Assembly (NCBI GenBank): GCA_963763205.1 | Contig: CAVXNQ010000022.1 | Location: 124,001 to 188,000, forward strand | Reading direction: 5' to 3' | Length of the DNA stretch: 64,000 nucleotides | DNA from: DDH964 sp963763205 | GTDB taxonomy: Bacteria; Desulfobacterota; Desulfuromonadia; Desulfuromonadales; DDH964 | Shown: in pieces, positions 35,059 to 43,383 of the stretch | Position numbering within the stretch: position 1 is the stretch's first letter | Layout of the letters: each line of letters opens with the position of its first letter | The notes under the pieces: model-generated | Told to the model about the DNA's origin: nothing | The model's database searches: none | Seen by the model: the letters and a program-made list of their open reading frames with translations, nothing else | Position numbers and translations under genes: made by a program

Positions 35059-36311
35059 ACCCCGCCGTCGCCGATGCTCCCGCGCTGGTCCGCAGCGGCA
35101 CCCGCAGCTACCGCCGCATCAACTGGGCTTTCTTTGCCGCCGGCTTTGTTACCTTCGTCACTCTCTACGACCTGCAGCCGCTGCTGCCGGCCTTTGCTCG
35201 GGAATACGCCGTAGCCCCGGCCCTGGCCAGCCTGCCGCTGTCGGTGGCTACCGCCGCCCTGGCGGTGACCATGCTTTTTGCCGGCACCCTCTCCGAGACT
35301 ATCGGCCGCAAGCCGGTGATGGTGACGGCCCTGGTCGCCAGCTCACTCCTCGCCCTGCTCACCGCCGTCAGTGAGGGATTTGCCGCGCTGCTGGCGCTGC
35401 GCCTGCTGCAGGGGGCGGTCCTTGCCGGGCTGCCGGCGGTCGCCATGGCCTACCTTGCCGAAGAGCTGGAGCCGGGCTCCATCGCCCCGGCCATGGGGCT
35501 CTATATCAGCGGCAACGCCATCGGCGGCATGAGTGGGCGGATCTTCACCGCGGCGCTGGCCGACGCCACCTCCTGGCGGCTGGCGCTGGCGGTGGTCGGG
35601 GTGGTCTGTCTGCTGCTCAGCGGCTATTTCCTGTACAGCCTCCCTGCCGCCCGCCAGATGCAGCGGCGTCCCTTTTCCTCCCGCTATCTCTTCACCTCGC
35701 TGGCCGGCAACCTGCGCGACCCGGGTCTGCTCGGCCTGTTTGGCATCGCCTTTCTCGGCATGGGGAGTTTCGTCACCCTCTTCAACTACCTGACCTTCCG
35801 TCTCCTCGCGGCTCCCTATCACCTCAGCCAGAGCGCGGTGAGCCTGATTTTTCTGGTCTATCTCCCCGGCTCGCTGAGCTCTTCGCTGGCCGGGCGTCTT
35901 GCCAACCGCCATGGCCGGGCCGCGGTGCTCCGCGGCGGCCTGGCGCTGATTGCCGGCGGCATGCTGCTGACCCTGCTGCAGCCGCTGCCGTGGCTGATCG
36001 TCGGGGTCGCCCTGTGCACCGTCGGCTTCTTCGCTGCGCACAGCGTCGCCTCCAGCTGGGTCGGCCGCCGCGCCCGTACCGCCCGCGCTCAGGCCTCGGC
36101 GCTCTACCTCTTTTCCTATTACCTCGGGGCGAGTGTCTGCGGGACGGTGGGGGGATATTTCTGGAGTGGGGCGGGATGGCCCGGGGTGGCCGGAATGGTC
36201 GGGGTGCTGCTGGCTGCGGGGCTGGTGCTGGCGGGGTGGCTCGGCCGCGTGGAAAAGCCTCAGCCTTCGCCCAATGTCGCGCAGGCGACGCAGACCGGCT
36301 GCAGCACGTAG
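35055..36311 (+). CDS. MFS transporter
   Basis: This 418-residue protein shows the 12-helix pattern of a major facilitator, with the loop motif ETIGRKPVM and a long internal loop near residue 200. It is most like drug or sugar efflux transporters of the YnfM/arabinose-efflux type. It is translationally coupled to the methyltransferase and divergent from a LysR gene, so export under LysR control is likely. Its 3' end overlaps a minus-strand small gene by 52 bases. Confidence 0.85.
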   Translation: MNPAVADAPALVRSGTRSYRRINWAFFAAGFVTFVTLYDLQPLLPAFAREYAVAPALASLPLSVATAALAVTMLFAGTLSETIGRKPVMVTALVASSLLALLTAVSEGFAALLALRLLQGAVLAGLPAVAMAYLAEELEPGSIAPAMGLYISGNAIGGMSGRIFTAALADATSWRLALAVVGVVCLLLSGYFLYSLPAARQMQRRPFSSRYLFTSLAGNLRDPGLLGLFGIAFLGMGSFVTLFNYLTFRLLAAPYHLSQSAVSLIFLVYLPGSLSSSLAGRLANRHGRAAVLRGGLALIAGGMLLTLLQPLPWLIVGVALCTVGFFAAHSVASSWVGRRARTARAQASALYLFSYYLGASVCGTVGGYFWSGAGWPGVAGMVGVLLAAGLVLAGWLGRVEKPQPSPNVAQATQTGCST

Positions 36312-36460
36312 AGACTGCTGGCGCGATCGAGAGTCGGCAGATGGCGCAGGTGGGCAGCGCAGGTGGTTTTAAAACAGCGGCTGCAGGCGATGCTCTCGCT
36401 CCCTTGGAACTTGCCGTCGCAGATGTGGCAGATCCACGGACTTTTGGTCTGGTCGTCCAT
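36260..36460 (-). CDS. small zinc-finger-like protein, 66 residues
   Basis: This short protein has paired cysteines: CHICDGKF, CSRC, then CVAC, and two His, so it may bind one or two zinc ions. A GGGAG precedes the ATG. It lies convergent to the MFS gene and shares 52 bases with its end. No family is recognised. Confidence 0.55.
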   Translation of the reverse strand: MDDQTKSPWICHICDGKFQGSESIACSRCFKTTCAAHLRHLPTLDRASSLYVLQPVCVACATLGEG

Positions 36461-36527
36461 CCTGAACTCCCGGTTCTCAACGGCCCGGTTTCCCGCCGGG
36501 CCGCTGCTGTTTCTGTAATAGGAAATT

Positions 36528-37172
36528 TTAAAACGAAAAGACGCTCAGCGCCAGCCGGCCGCCGAGCAGGATCAGCAGTCCGCCCAGCAGGGCCTGCACC
36601 CCCGGCTGGACGCGGAGGAAGAGCGGCTGCATGCGCCGGTCGGAGATCAACAGGGCGACGCCGGCATACCAGCCAAAGGAGATCAGGAACATCGCCAGGT
36701 TGAGGAAGACCTTCTCCCAGAGTGGCGCCCCGGGGGCCATCACCAGGGTGAAGAGGCTGAAATAGAAGGCCCAGGCCTTGGGGTTGGTGAGGTTGGTGAA
36801 CAGCCCTTTGCGATAGGTCGCCAGTGGTGCCAGCAGCTTCCGGCCCGCGTGGCCGTCGGGGTCCGGAGCGGTGTGCGGCCGGGCAAATTTACGGATCATG
36901 CCAAAGCCGAGCCAGACGAGGTAGCCGCCGCCGAGCAGGGAGAGGGCCGCGGCAAAGTGGGGGAGGGCGGTGACCAGCAGCAGTAACCCGAGCAGCCCGG
37001 CAGCGGCAAACAGGCCGCTGCCCGTCGCCACCCCCAGTGCCGCGTAGAGGCCGGCGCGGCGCGAGCTGCCGAGGGCGGTCTCCACCACCAGCAGGAAATT
37101 CGGCCCGGGGCTGACGATGGCCAGGGTGAAGACCGCCAGGACGGCCGTGATGTTAAGCCAGGTGCTGTCCAT
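36528..37172 (-). CDS. LysE/RhtB-family exporter
   Basis: This 214-residue membrane protein is a LysE-type amino acid exporter. It shows SPGPNFLLVVETAL near the N-terminus, six hydrophobic helices and a YRKGLFTNLTNPKAWAFYFS segment, both signatures of the family. The substrate could be homoserine, threonine or another amino acid. The ATG at 37172 is used, two codons inside a GTG frame start. It stands alone. Confidence 0.87.
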   Translation of the reverse strand: MDSTWLNITAVLAVFTLAIVSPGPNFLLVVETALGSSRRAGLYAALGVATGSGLFAAAGLLGLLLLVTALPHFAAALSLLGGGYLVWLGFGMIRKFARPHTAPDPDGHAGRKLLAPLATYRKGLFTNLTNPKAWAFYFSLFTLVMAPGAPLWEKVFLNLAMFLISFGWYAGVALLISDRRMQPLFLRVQPGVQALLGGLLILLGGRLALSVFSF

Positions 37173-37367
37173 GACCACAATTTAAGCCAAGCCGGCTGGC
37201 GCTGGCAAGGGATTATCGACCGGCGGGGTGTGATCGCCGAGCTGATCGCTCATACGGGATTCGGCGGGGGATGTGGTAAAATTCCTCCCAGATGAAATTG
37301 CCGCAGGGGAAAGGGTTGGTGGCGGCATTTATCATATCCGGTTTTCCCCCCACCGAAAGGACCGTTC

Positions 37368-37997
37368 ATGAAGCGACTGGGACGGACCATGCTCCAGGGG
37401 CTGGGGGCGATTCTGCCCGCGGGCCTGACGCTCTTCATCCTCTACTGGTTGGCGGCCAACGCCGAACAGTTTCTCGGTGCGGTCATCAAGGTCCTCCTGC
37501 CGGAGGGCTGGTACCTGCCGGGAATGGGCCTGTTGGCGGGACTCTTCGCCGTCTTCCTGCTCGGCCTGGCCCTCAATGCTTTCCTGGTACGGCGCCTGTT
37601 CCAGTTCGGCGAGAACCTCCTCAACCGCATCCCCCTGGTCAAGACCCTCTACGGCTCGGTCAAGGACTTCATCGGCTTCTTCTCCCACCAGCGGGAGCGG
37701 GAGTTCAACCAGGTGGTGACGGTCGAGTTCGCATTCGGCGGAGTGCCGATACGGTTTCTCGGCTTCGTCACCCGCACCCAATTCCGCGACCTGCCCGAGG
37801 GGATCGGCCACGAAGGGGAGGTCGCCGTCTACCTCCCGCTCTCTTACCAGATCGGCGGCTACACCATCATGGTCCCGCGCTCGGCGGTGAAGCCGGTGAA
37901 CATCTCCATGCAGCGGGCCATGGGCTTCGCGGTCACCGGCGGCATGTTTGCCGAAAAGGAGCGTGGCGGCGGCCCGGCCCCGGAACCGAAGGCCTGA
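37368..37997 (+). CDS. DUF502 membrane protein
   Basis: This 209-residue protein has two hydrophobic helices (about residues 12-35 and 55-78) and then a soluble domain with LLNRIPLVKTLYGSVKDF and GEVAVYLPLSYQIGGYTIMVP motifs. These match DUF502, a conserved inner-membrane family of unknown function. A ribosome site GAAAGGA precedes the ATG. A terminator follows at 38142. Confidence 0.85.
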   Translation: MKRLGRTMLQGLGAILPAGLTLFILYWLAANAEQFLGAVIKVLLPEGWYLPGMGLLAGLFAVFLLGLALNAFLVRRLFQFGENLLNRIPLVKTLYGSVKDFIGFFSHQREREFNQVVTVEFAFGGVPIRFLGFVTRTQFRDLPEGIGHEGEVAVYLPLSYQIGGYTIMVPRSAVKPVNISMQRAMGFAVTGGMFAEKERGGGPAPEPKA

Positions 37998-38141
37998 ACC
38001 GGCTCCGGTAGCGGTCCCTCCCTTTCCTGTCGCCGTCCTCTTCAGGGTTTACAAGCCGGCGAAAATTTTGTAATTTTGGACCATTGTCATCTCACTGCCC
38101 TGGAGGGGGCTACGCCAATGCTGGACGCCTGCTGACCACCA

Positions 38142-38184
38142 ACGACCGCCCGGTCCGGAATCATTCGGACCGGGCGGTCGTTTT
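38142..38184 (+). terminator. 16-bp stem terminator with T tract
   Basis: ACGACCGCCCGGTCCG at 38142-38157 pairs perfectly with CGGACCGGGCGGTCGT at 38166-38181 around an 8-base loop and is followed by TTT. Upstream at about 38118, ATG CTG GAC GCC TGC TGA follows GGAGGGGG, a five-residue reading frame placed like a leader peptide. It ends DUF502 transcription or attenuates the nfeD-flotillin unit. Confidence 0.75.
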
Positions 38185-38250
38185 GCCAGGGGGCTGGCCC
38201 CCCGCCCGTTCTCTGCCAGGGTCCGCTTTGCCAATCGGGAGGTGCACGAC

Positions 38251-38820
38251 GTGGGAAATTTCAACGGCATCGAAATCTTTTTTCTGGTCTGCGCCCTGAT
38301 CGGCGGCGTCTTCGTCCTGATCAGGCTGGGCCTGCAGTTCGCCGGTGGGGATGTGCACACCGATCTCGACACCGATCTGGATATCGACGCTGGCGGCCAC
38401 CATACCGATTCGGACGCCGGCTTCAAGATCCTCTCGCTGCACGGTCTGTCGACCTTCCTGATGATGTTTGGCCTGGTCGGCCTGGCTCTCTATCGCCAGA
38501 GTCGGGCGGGCTTCCCCGTCGCCCTGGTCGGCGCCGTCCTGGCCGGTTTGGCCGCGGTCTGGCTGATCGGCAAGCTCTTCCAGGGGGCCGCCAAACTGCA
38601 GTCAAGCGGCACCCTGCCGACGGCGGCGGCGCTGGGGAGTACCGGTACCGTCTACCTGACCATCCCCGAGCAGGGGACCGGACGGGTCAGCGTCAACCTG
38701 CAGGGCCGCCTGCGCGAGTTCGACGCCGTGGCCAAGGACGGCCGCAAGATTCCCACCGGCACCGCCATCAAGGTGGTGCAGGTCCATGCCAATATTCTCG
38801 TGGTTGAAATCCTTCAATAG
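38251..38820 (+). CDS. NfeD-like membrane protein (YuaF type)
   Basis: This 189-residue protein has an N-terminal membrane helix (residues 5-25), an acidic His-rich loop (DVHTDLDTDLDIDAGGHH), two more helices and a C-terminal OB-fold NfeD domain with GSTGTVYLTIPEQGTGRVSV. NfeD proteins partner flotillins in membrane microdomains, and a flotillin follows 16 bases later. The start is probably GTG at 38251, with GGGAGG at ideal spacing. The acidic/His loop could bind metal, which is speculative. Confidence 0.8.
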   Translation: MGNFNGIEIFFLVCALIGGVFVLIRLGLQFAGGDVHTDLDTDLDIDAGGHHTDSDAGFKILSLHGLSTFLMMFGLVGLALYRQSRAGFPVALVGAVLAGLAAVWLIGKLFQGAAKLQSSGTLPTAAALGSTGTVYLTIPEQGTGRVSVNLQGRLREFDAVAKDGRKIPTGTAIKVVQVHANILVVEILQ

Positions 38821-38836
38821 CCAAGGAGTGGAACCG

Positions 38837-40401
38837 ATGTTCATCTTCGATTACTGGATTCTCCCCGTCGTCGCCTTCCTGATTCTGGTCGTCTCGACCC
38901 TGATTTTCCTCGCCTCGCGCTACAAGCGCTGCCCCTCCGACAAGATCCTGGTGATCTACGGCAAGGTCGGCGCCGGCCAGTCGGCCAACTGCATCCACGG
39001 CGGCGGCGCCCTGGTCTGGCCGCTGATCCAGGACTACGCCTACATGAGCCTGACGCCGATGACCATCCCCATCCCCCTGCAAAAGGCGCTCTCGCTGCAG
39101 AACATCCGCATCAACGTCCCCTCCACCTTCACCGTCGGCGTCAGCACCGAAGAGGCGATCATGAGCGCCGCCGCCGAGCGCCTGCTCAACCAGACCCAGA
39201 ACCAGATCGAGGAGATGGCGCGGGAGATCATCTTCGGCCAGCTGCGTCTCACCGTCGCCTCGCTGACCATCGAGCAGATCAACCAGGACCGCGAGTCGTT
39301 CCTCGAGTCGATCCGCAAGAACGTCGCGCCCGAACTGAACAAGATCGGCCTCTACCTGATCAACGTCAACATCACCGACATCACCGACGAGTCGGGCTAC
39401 ATCGACTCCATCGGCAAGAAGGCCGCCTCCGAGGCGATCAACCAGGCCAAGGTCGACGTCGCCGAGCAGGACAAGAAGGGGGCCATCGGCGAGGCCGAGG
39501 CGACGCGGGAGAAGACCATCCGCGTCGCCGAGAACGTCGCCGAGTCGGAGAAGGGGAAGAAGCGCGCCGAGGCCGACCAGCGGGTCTTCGTGCAGCAGCA
39601 GGAGACCACCGCGACCATCGGCGAGGCCGAAGCGACCCGGGAGAAGACCATCCGCGTCGCCGAGAACGTCGCCGAATCGGAGAAGGGGAAGAAGAAGGCC
39701 GAGGCCGACCAGCGCATCTTCGTCCAGGGGCAGGAGGCCCAGGCCATCGAAGGGGAGAACAAGGCCAAGGCCGACATCGCCGCCTACAACGCCCAACTCG
39801 CCGTGCAAGCAGGCCGAGGCGTTGCAGCGCGGCGAGGTGGCCAAGCGCGAGGCCGAGGTGGAGATCCAAAAAGCCCAGGCCAAGGCGGAAGCCGAGCGGC
39901 TGAACGCCGCCGAGGTGGTGCGCCAGGAGATCGAAAAGACGCAAGGTCGAGATCGCCGCCGAGGCCGAGGCGGAGAAGATCCGCCGCGAGGCCAAGGGGC
40001 AGGCCGACGCCATCCTGCTCAAGTACCAGGCCGAGGCCGAGGGGATTCGCAAGGTTCTGGACAGCAAGGCCGCCGGCTACCTGGAGCTGGTCAAGGGCTG
40101 CAACGGCGACGCCAAAGCGGTCGCGACGCTGCTGATGACGGAGAAGATCGAGCAGATCGTCCAGCTCCAGGTCGAGGCGATCAAGAACATCAAGATCGAC
40201 AAGGTCACGGTCTGGGACAGCGGCGGCAAGGACGGCACCACCTCCACCGCCAACTTCCTCTCCGGGCTGGTCAAGAGCCTGCCGCCGCTGCACGAGGTGG
40301 CGGGGATGGCCGGGATCGAGCTGCCCAAGTACCTGGGGGAGGTGGCGGCGGCGCCGGCCGCGGGGGATGGTGCGGGGCGGGCGCAGGAGGGGGGAGAGTA
40401 G
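38837..40401 (+). CDS. flotillin/SPFH-domain protein (YqiK/FloT), two apparent frameshifts
   Basis: The reconstructed product is about 520 residues, the length of FloT/YqiK. An N-terminal helix (residues 5-27) is followed by an SPFH domain and an Ala-Glu-rich coiled coil with a tandem 44-residue duplication from about residue 217. Two extra C bases, at 39806 and 39942, break the frame; both lie directly before AAG codons (GTG-C-AAG and ACG-C-AAG). Removing them rejoins AYNAQLAV to KQAEALQRGEVAKREAE and EIEKT to KVEIAAEAEAEK. It forms an operon with the NfeD-like gene, AAGGAG preceding the ATG. Role: scaffold of functional membrane microdomains. Confidence 0.82.
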
Positions 40402-40445
40402 GGGCGGTATGATTTTTCCGGGGGCTGCGGAGGATGGAATGGAGG

Positions 40446-40506
40446 AGCTAGGGGACGGTTCTGGGAGGAGCTAGGGGACGGCTGGAGGGCTAGGGGACGG
40501 TTCTGG
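40446..40506. repeat. three REP-like units upstream of the RAYT gene
   Basis: GCTAGGGGACGG occurs three times, at 40447-40458, 40470-40481 and 40489-40500, the first and third followed by TTCTGG. The complementary sequence AACCGTCCCC recurs downstream of the transposase gene in inverted orientation. Confidence 0.75.
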
Positions 40507-40575
40507 AATTATCGAATAAAATCGGACCCTTATAGACATATTTTTTTCCGAATAGGTATTGGCAGGGAGGGGGAA

Positions 40576-41247
40576 ATGCCAAGACAGGCTCGAATCGGAT
40601 TTCCGGACTTGGTTCATCATGTGATCTCGCGGGGGAACAACCGGAATTGGGTCTTCAAAGACGAGAGTGATTTTCGGCGGTATCTGGACATCCTCAAGCG
40701 GTACAAGGACAGGTATGGGTTTCGCCTTTACCATTGGGTCCTGATGAACAATCATGTCCATCTGCTTCTGGAGCCGTCGGCAATGGGGCGCCTTGGCAAG
40801 ATTATGCAAGGGGTCAACCTCTCCTACACCCTCTGGTTCCACCGGAAATACCGGCAGGTGGGCCATCTGTGGCAGGACCGTTTCAAAAGTTTTCCGGTCG
40901 AGCGTGATGCCTACCTTTTGGAATGCGGGCGCTATATCGAAAGAAATCCCCTGCGCGTCGGTTTGGTCGGAGCCCCGGAAGAGTATCCGTGGAGCAGCTA
41001 CGCAAGACACCGGTCCGGCCGCGAGGATGGTCTCACCGACCGGCATCCCCTTCTGGAGGAAATGTTTGCGAAGGGGGGAGGCGACGCCTACTCCACTTAT
41101 GTATGCGGTCCGCGTGACCGCGAAGAAGAGGAGTTGCGGGAGCGGATGAAGGGAGGCGTGGTCGGTTCGAAAGCTTTTCTGACGACCCTGGAGACGGATT
41201 GGAGAAATGCCTGTCGGCCTGGGCGCGGGCGGCCAAGGAAAAAATAG
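40576..41247 (+). CDS. REP-associated tyrosine transposase (RAYT)
   Basis: This 223-residue protein belongs to the Y1/TnpA_REP transposase group. It shows the HUH motif NNHVHLLLE, the start PRQARIGFPDLVHHVISRG and YIERNPLRVGLV. A RAYT normally processes the REP sequences that flank it. Here GGGGACGG repeats lie on both sides in inverted orientation. The gene is intact. It may be domesticated rather than a mobile insertion sequence. Confidence 0.9.
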   Translation: MPRQARIGFPDLVHHVISRGNNRNWVFKDESDFRRYLDILKRYKDRYGFRLYHWVLMNNHVHLLLEPSAMGRLGKIMQGVNLSYTLWFHRKYRQVGHLWQDRFKSFPVERDAYLLECGRYIERNPLRVGLVGAPEEYPWSSYARHRSGREDGLTDRHPLLEEMFAKGGGDAYSTYVCGPRDREEEELRERMKGGVVGSKAFLTTLETDWRNACRPGRGRPRKK

Positions 41248-41280
41248 TTTGTAACAAACCGGAATTAATAGGGAATTTGA

Positions 41281-41316
41281 GAACCGTCCCCAATGGCTTT
41301 AAAACCGTCCCCAATT
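41281..41316. repeat. two REP-like units downstream of the RAYT gene
   Basis: GAACCGTCCCCAAT at 41281-41294 and AAACCGTCCCCAATT at 41302-41316 are inverted relative to the upstream GGGGACGGTT units. Together they bracket the transposase gene. Confidence 0.75.
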
Positions 41317-41349
41317 GTTTTACGAAACTCACACCCGGAGGACTGAACG

Positions 41350-41715
41350 ATGACGACGTACCTTATCTCCTTCCCCGGATCGGCGATGGACATCTCCGAC
41401 GAAGACATGGCTGCCGTCGGCGAAGCGGCACACGCGGTCATGCGCGAGGCGAAGGATGCCGGCGTCTATGTGTTCGGCGGTGGTATCAACGGGGACGTCG
41501 CGCCGCTGATGGTCGCCGCCGACGGCACCGTCACGAACGAGACCTACCCGCAGACCAAGGAGTTCGACGGCGGCTTCTGTGTCCTGGAACTCCCGTCGCG
41601 CGAAGCCGCCGTCCAATGGGCCGCGAAGATCGCCAAAGCCTGCCGCTGCTCGCAGGAACTCCGCGAGTTCGGGTACGACCCCGAGGAGGGGAGTTCCGGG
41701 GACACCTCACTTTAG
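41350..41715 (+). CDS. YCII-related (DGPF) domain protein
   Basis: This 121-residue protein resembles the YCII/DGPF family, dimeric alpha-beta barrels sometimes fused to sigma factors. Recognisable parts are FPGSAMDISDED, YVFGGGIN and ETYPQTKEFDGGFCVLEL. The last seven residues SSGDTSL are encoded by a REP-type repeat at 41691-41712, and the stop lies just past it, so the tail is repeat-derived. A CCGGAGGA ribosome site precedes the ATG. Function is unknown. Confidence 0.8.
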   Translation: MTTYLISFPGSAMDISDEDMAAVGEAAHAVMREAKDAGVYVFGGGINGDVAPLMVAADGTVTNETYPQTKEFDGGFCVLELPSREAAVQWAAKIAKACRCSQELREFGYDPEEGSSGDTSL

Positions 41716-41749
41716 GGGAGTTCCGGGGAGTTCCGGGGACACCTCACTT
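41691..41749. repeat. second REP family, two copies
   Basis: GAGTTCCGGGGACACCTCAC recurs at 41691-41710 and 41728-41747, separated by a partial copy GAGTTCCGGG at 41718. The first copy is inside the YCII gene. This sequence differs from the GGGGACGG family at 40.4-41.3 kb. Confidence 0.75.
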
Positions 41750-41779
41750 AACTGAGACACCATTTTTCGGGAGGGGAAA

Positions 41780-41848
41780 ATGCCACGTATCGCCCGAGTT
41801 GCTGCGTCAGGATCGCCCCATCAAGCGGCAGCTTTCCACCATGATTGA
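41780..41848 (+). pseudogene. truncated start of a second RAYT transposase
   Basis: A 22-codon frame begins MPRIARVAASGSPHQ after a GGGAGGGG site and then ends. The opening residues match the well-known N-terminus of a distinct RAYT subgroup (MPRIAR ... PHH). The rest of the gene is gone, and only the leader and flanking REP copies remain. It is a remnant and not a functional gene. Confidence 0.5.
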
Positions 41849-41860
41849 AGGAGGGGAACC

Positions 41861-42466
41861 ATGTTGAAGCGCTACTACCCGCACGCCCTGGCCGCCATCT
41901 TCGTGGTCTTCTTCGCCCTTCTCGGCATCGCTCCGGTCTCCCGGCAGGTCTGGATCGCCGAGGTGATCCCGGTGGCCGGGGTCTTCCTGCTGCTGGTCGT
42001 CACCTTTCCCCTCTTCCGCTTCAGCAACCTCGCCTACTCCCTGATGGCCGTCTGGCTCTTCTGGCACACCGTCGGCGGCCACTACACCTTCGCCAACGTC
42101 CCTTTCGGCTGGGTCACCGACCTCTTCGGCTTCCACCGCAACCACTTCGACCGCATCGGCCACTACTCGATCGGCTTCTACGCCTATCCCCTCGCCGAAT
42201 GGGTGACCCGCAAGCGCTGGTGCGGCCCGGTCCTCGCCTCCTTTCTCGGCCTCTTCTTCATCATGAGCGTCGCTGCCGGCTACGAGATCATCGAGTGGTG
42301 GTATGCGGCGGCTGAGGGCGGCAAGGCGGGGATCGAATTTCTCGGCTCGCAGGGGGATATCTGGGATGCGCAGAAGGACATGCTCGCCGATACCCTGGGT
42401 GCGCTGACCACGGTGGCGCTCTTCTGGGTGGTGCGGCCGGATCGGGTGGGAACGATCAATGGATAA
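41861..42466 (+). CDS. DUF2238 (YjdF-like) membrane protein
   Basis: This 201-residue protein has about six hydrophobic segments and the DUF2238 signatures WHTVGGHYTFANVPFGW, FGFHRNHFDRIGHYSIGFYAYP and EIIEWWYA. It belongs to an inner-membrane family (E. coli YjdF) of unknown function. A GAAGGAGGGG ribosome site precedes the ATG, and the stop overlaps the panE start. Confidence 0.87.
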   Translation: MLKRYYPHALAAIFVVFFALLGIAPVSRQVWIAEVIPVAGVFLLLVVTFPLFRFSNLAYSLMAVWLFWHTVGGHYTFANVPFGWVTDLFGFHRNHFDRIGHYSIGFYAYPLAEWVTRKRWCGPVLASFLGLFFIMSVAAGYEIIEWWYAAAEGGKAGIEFLGSQGDIWDAQKDMLADTLGALTTVALFWVVRPDRVGTING

Positions 42467-43382
42467 TAAAGTATTCAAAAAAGTCGCCCTCCTCGGTGCC
42501 GGCGCCCTCGGCGCCTATTACGCCTCTCGGTTCCATGCGGGGGGCTTCGAGACTTTCCTCGTCGCCGGCGGCGAGCGGGGCGAGCGGCTGCGCCGAAATG
42601 GACTCAGCGTCAACGGGGAGCGGTTCGATCTGCCGGTCGTGGATGGGGCAGGGCCGCATGTGCCGGCCGACCTCGTCCTGGTTGCCCTCAAGCACCATCA
42701 GCTTTCCGAAGCGCTTCCCGAGCTGCGGCCCCTGGTCGGTCCCGAGACCCTGGTCCTGTCGGTGCTGAACGGTCTCGACAGCGAGGCGCTGATCGGCGCG
42801 GTTTATGGGGTGGAAAAGGTGCTTTACTGCGTGGCGGTGGGGATCGACGCGGTGCGGGAAGGGAGTGCGGTGACGGTTGCCAACCAGGGGAAACTCTTCT
42901 TCGGCGAGGCGCGCAACGCCCCGGCCAGCGCCCGGGTGCGGCGGGTGCAGGCGGCCCTCGACCGGGCCGGGCTGGCCTGGAAAACCCCGGCGGATATGCT
43001 GCGCATCCTGTGGTGGAAGTTCATGGTCAACGTCGGCATTAACCAGGCCTCGGCGGTGCTGCGCGCTTCCTACGGAATCTTCCAGCGTTCGGCCGAGGCG
43101 CGGGAAGTGCTGACGGAGCTGATGGCGGAGGTGATCGCCCTGGCCGGGCCGGCGGGGGTGGACCTGACCGCGGCCGATCTGGCCGAGTGGGAGCGGGTCC
43201 TGGGCCGGCTGGCGCCGGAGGCCAAGACCTCGATGCTGCAGGACGTCGAGGCCGGACGCAAGACCGAGGTGGAGATCTTCGCCGGCAAGGTGGTGGCACT
43301 CGGCCGCCAGTACGGGGTGCCGACGCCGGCCAACCGCTTGATGCTGCACCTGCTGCGGGTTGTCGAGGAAAATCCCGCCTGA
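42459..43382 (+). CDS. panE: 2-dehydropantoate 2-reductase (ApbA/PanE family)
   Basis: This 307-residue NADPH enzyme should reduce ketopantoate to pantoate for coenzyme A. The Rossmann motif is ALLGAGALGAYYASRF, and the C-terminal domain has LRILWWKFMVNVGINQASAV with the expected Lys, and SMLQDVEAGRKTEVEIFAG, the family signature. Members of this family can have other 2-oxoacid substrates, so the exact reaction is inferred. It overlaps the DUF2238 stop by eight bases. Confidence 0.88.
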   Translation: MDNKVFKKVALLGAGALGAYYASRFHAGGFETFLVAGGERGERLRRNGLSVNGERFDLPVVDGAGPHVPADLVLVALKHHQLSEALPELRPLVGPETLVLSVLNGLDSEALIGAVYGVEKVLYCVAVGIDAVREGSAVTVANQGKLFFGEARNAPASARVRRVQAALDRAGLAWKTPADMLRILWWKFMVNVGINQASAVLRASYGIFQRSAEAREVLTELMAEVIALAGPAGVDLTAADLAEWERVLGRLAPEAKTSMLQDVEAGRKTEVEIFAGKVVALGRQYGVPTPANRLMLHLLRVVEENPA

Positions 43383-43383
43383 A

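Noticed and set aside
38040..38184. Known riboswitch before the NfeD gene
   Set aside because: I compared it with fluoride, guanidine, manganese and c-di-GMP consensus motifs from memory and found no match.
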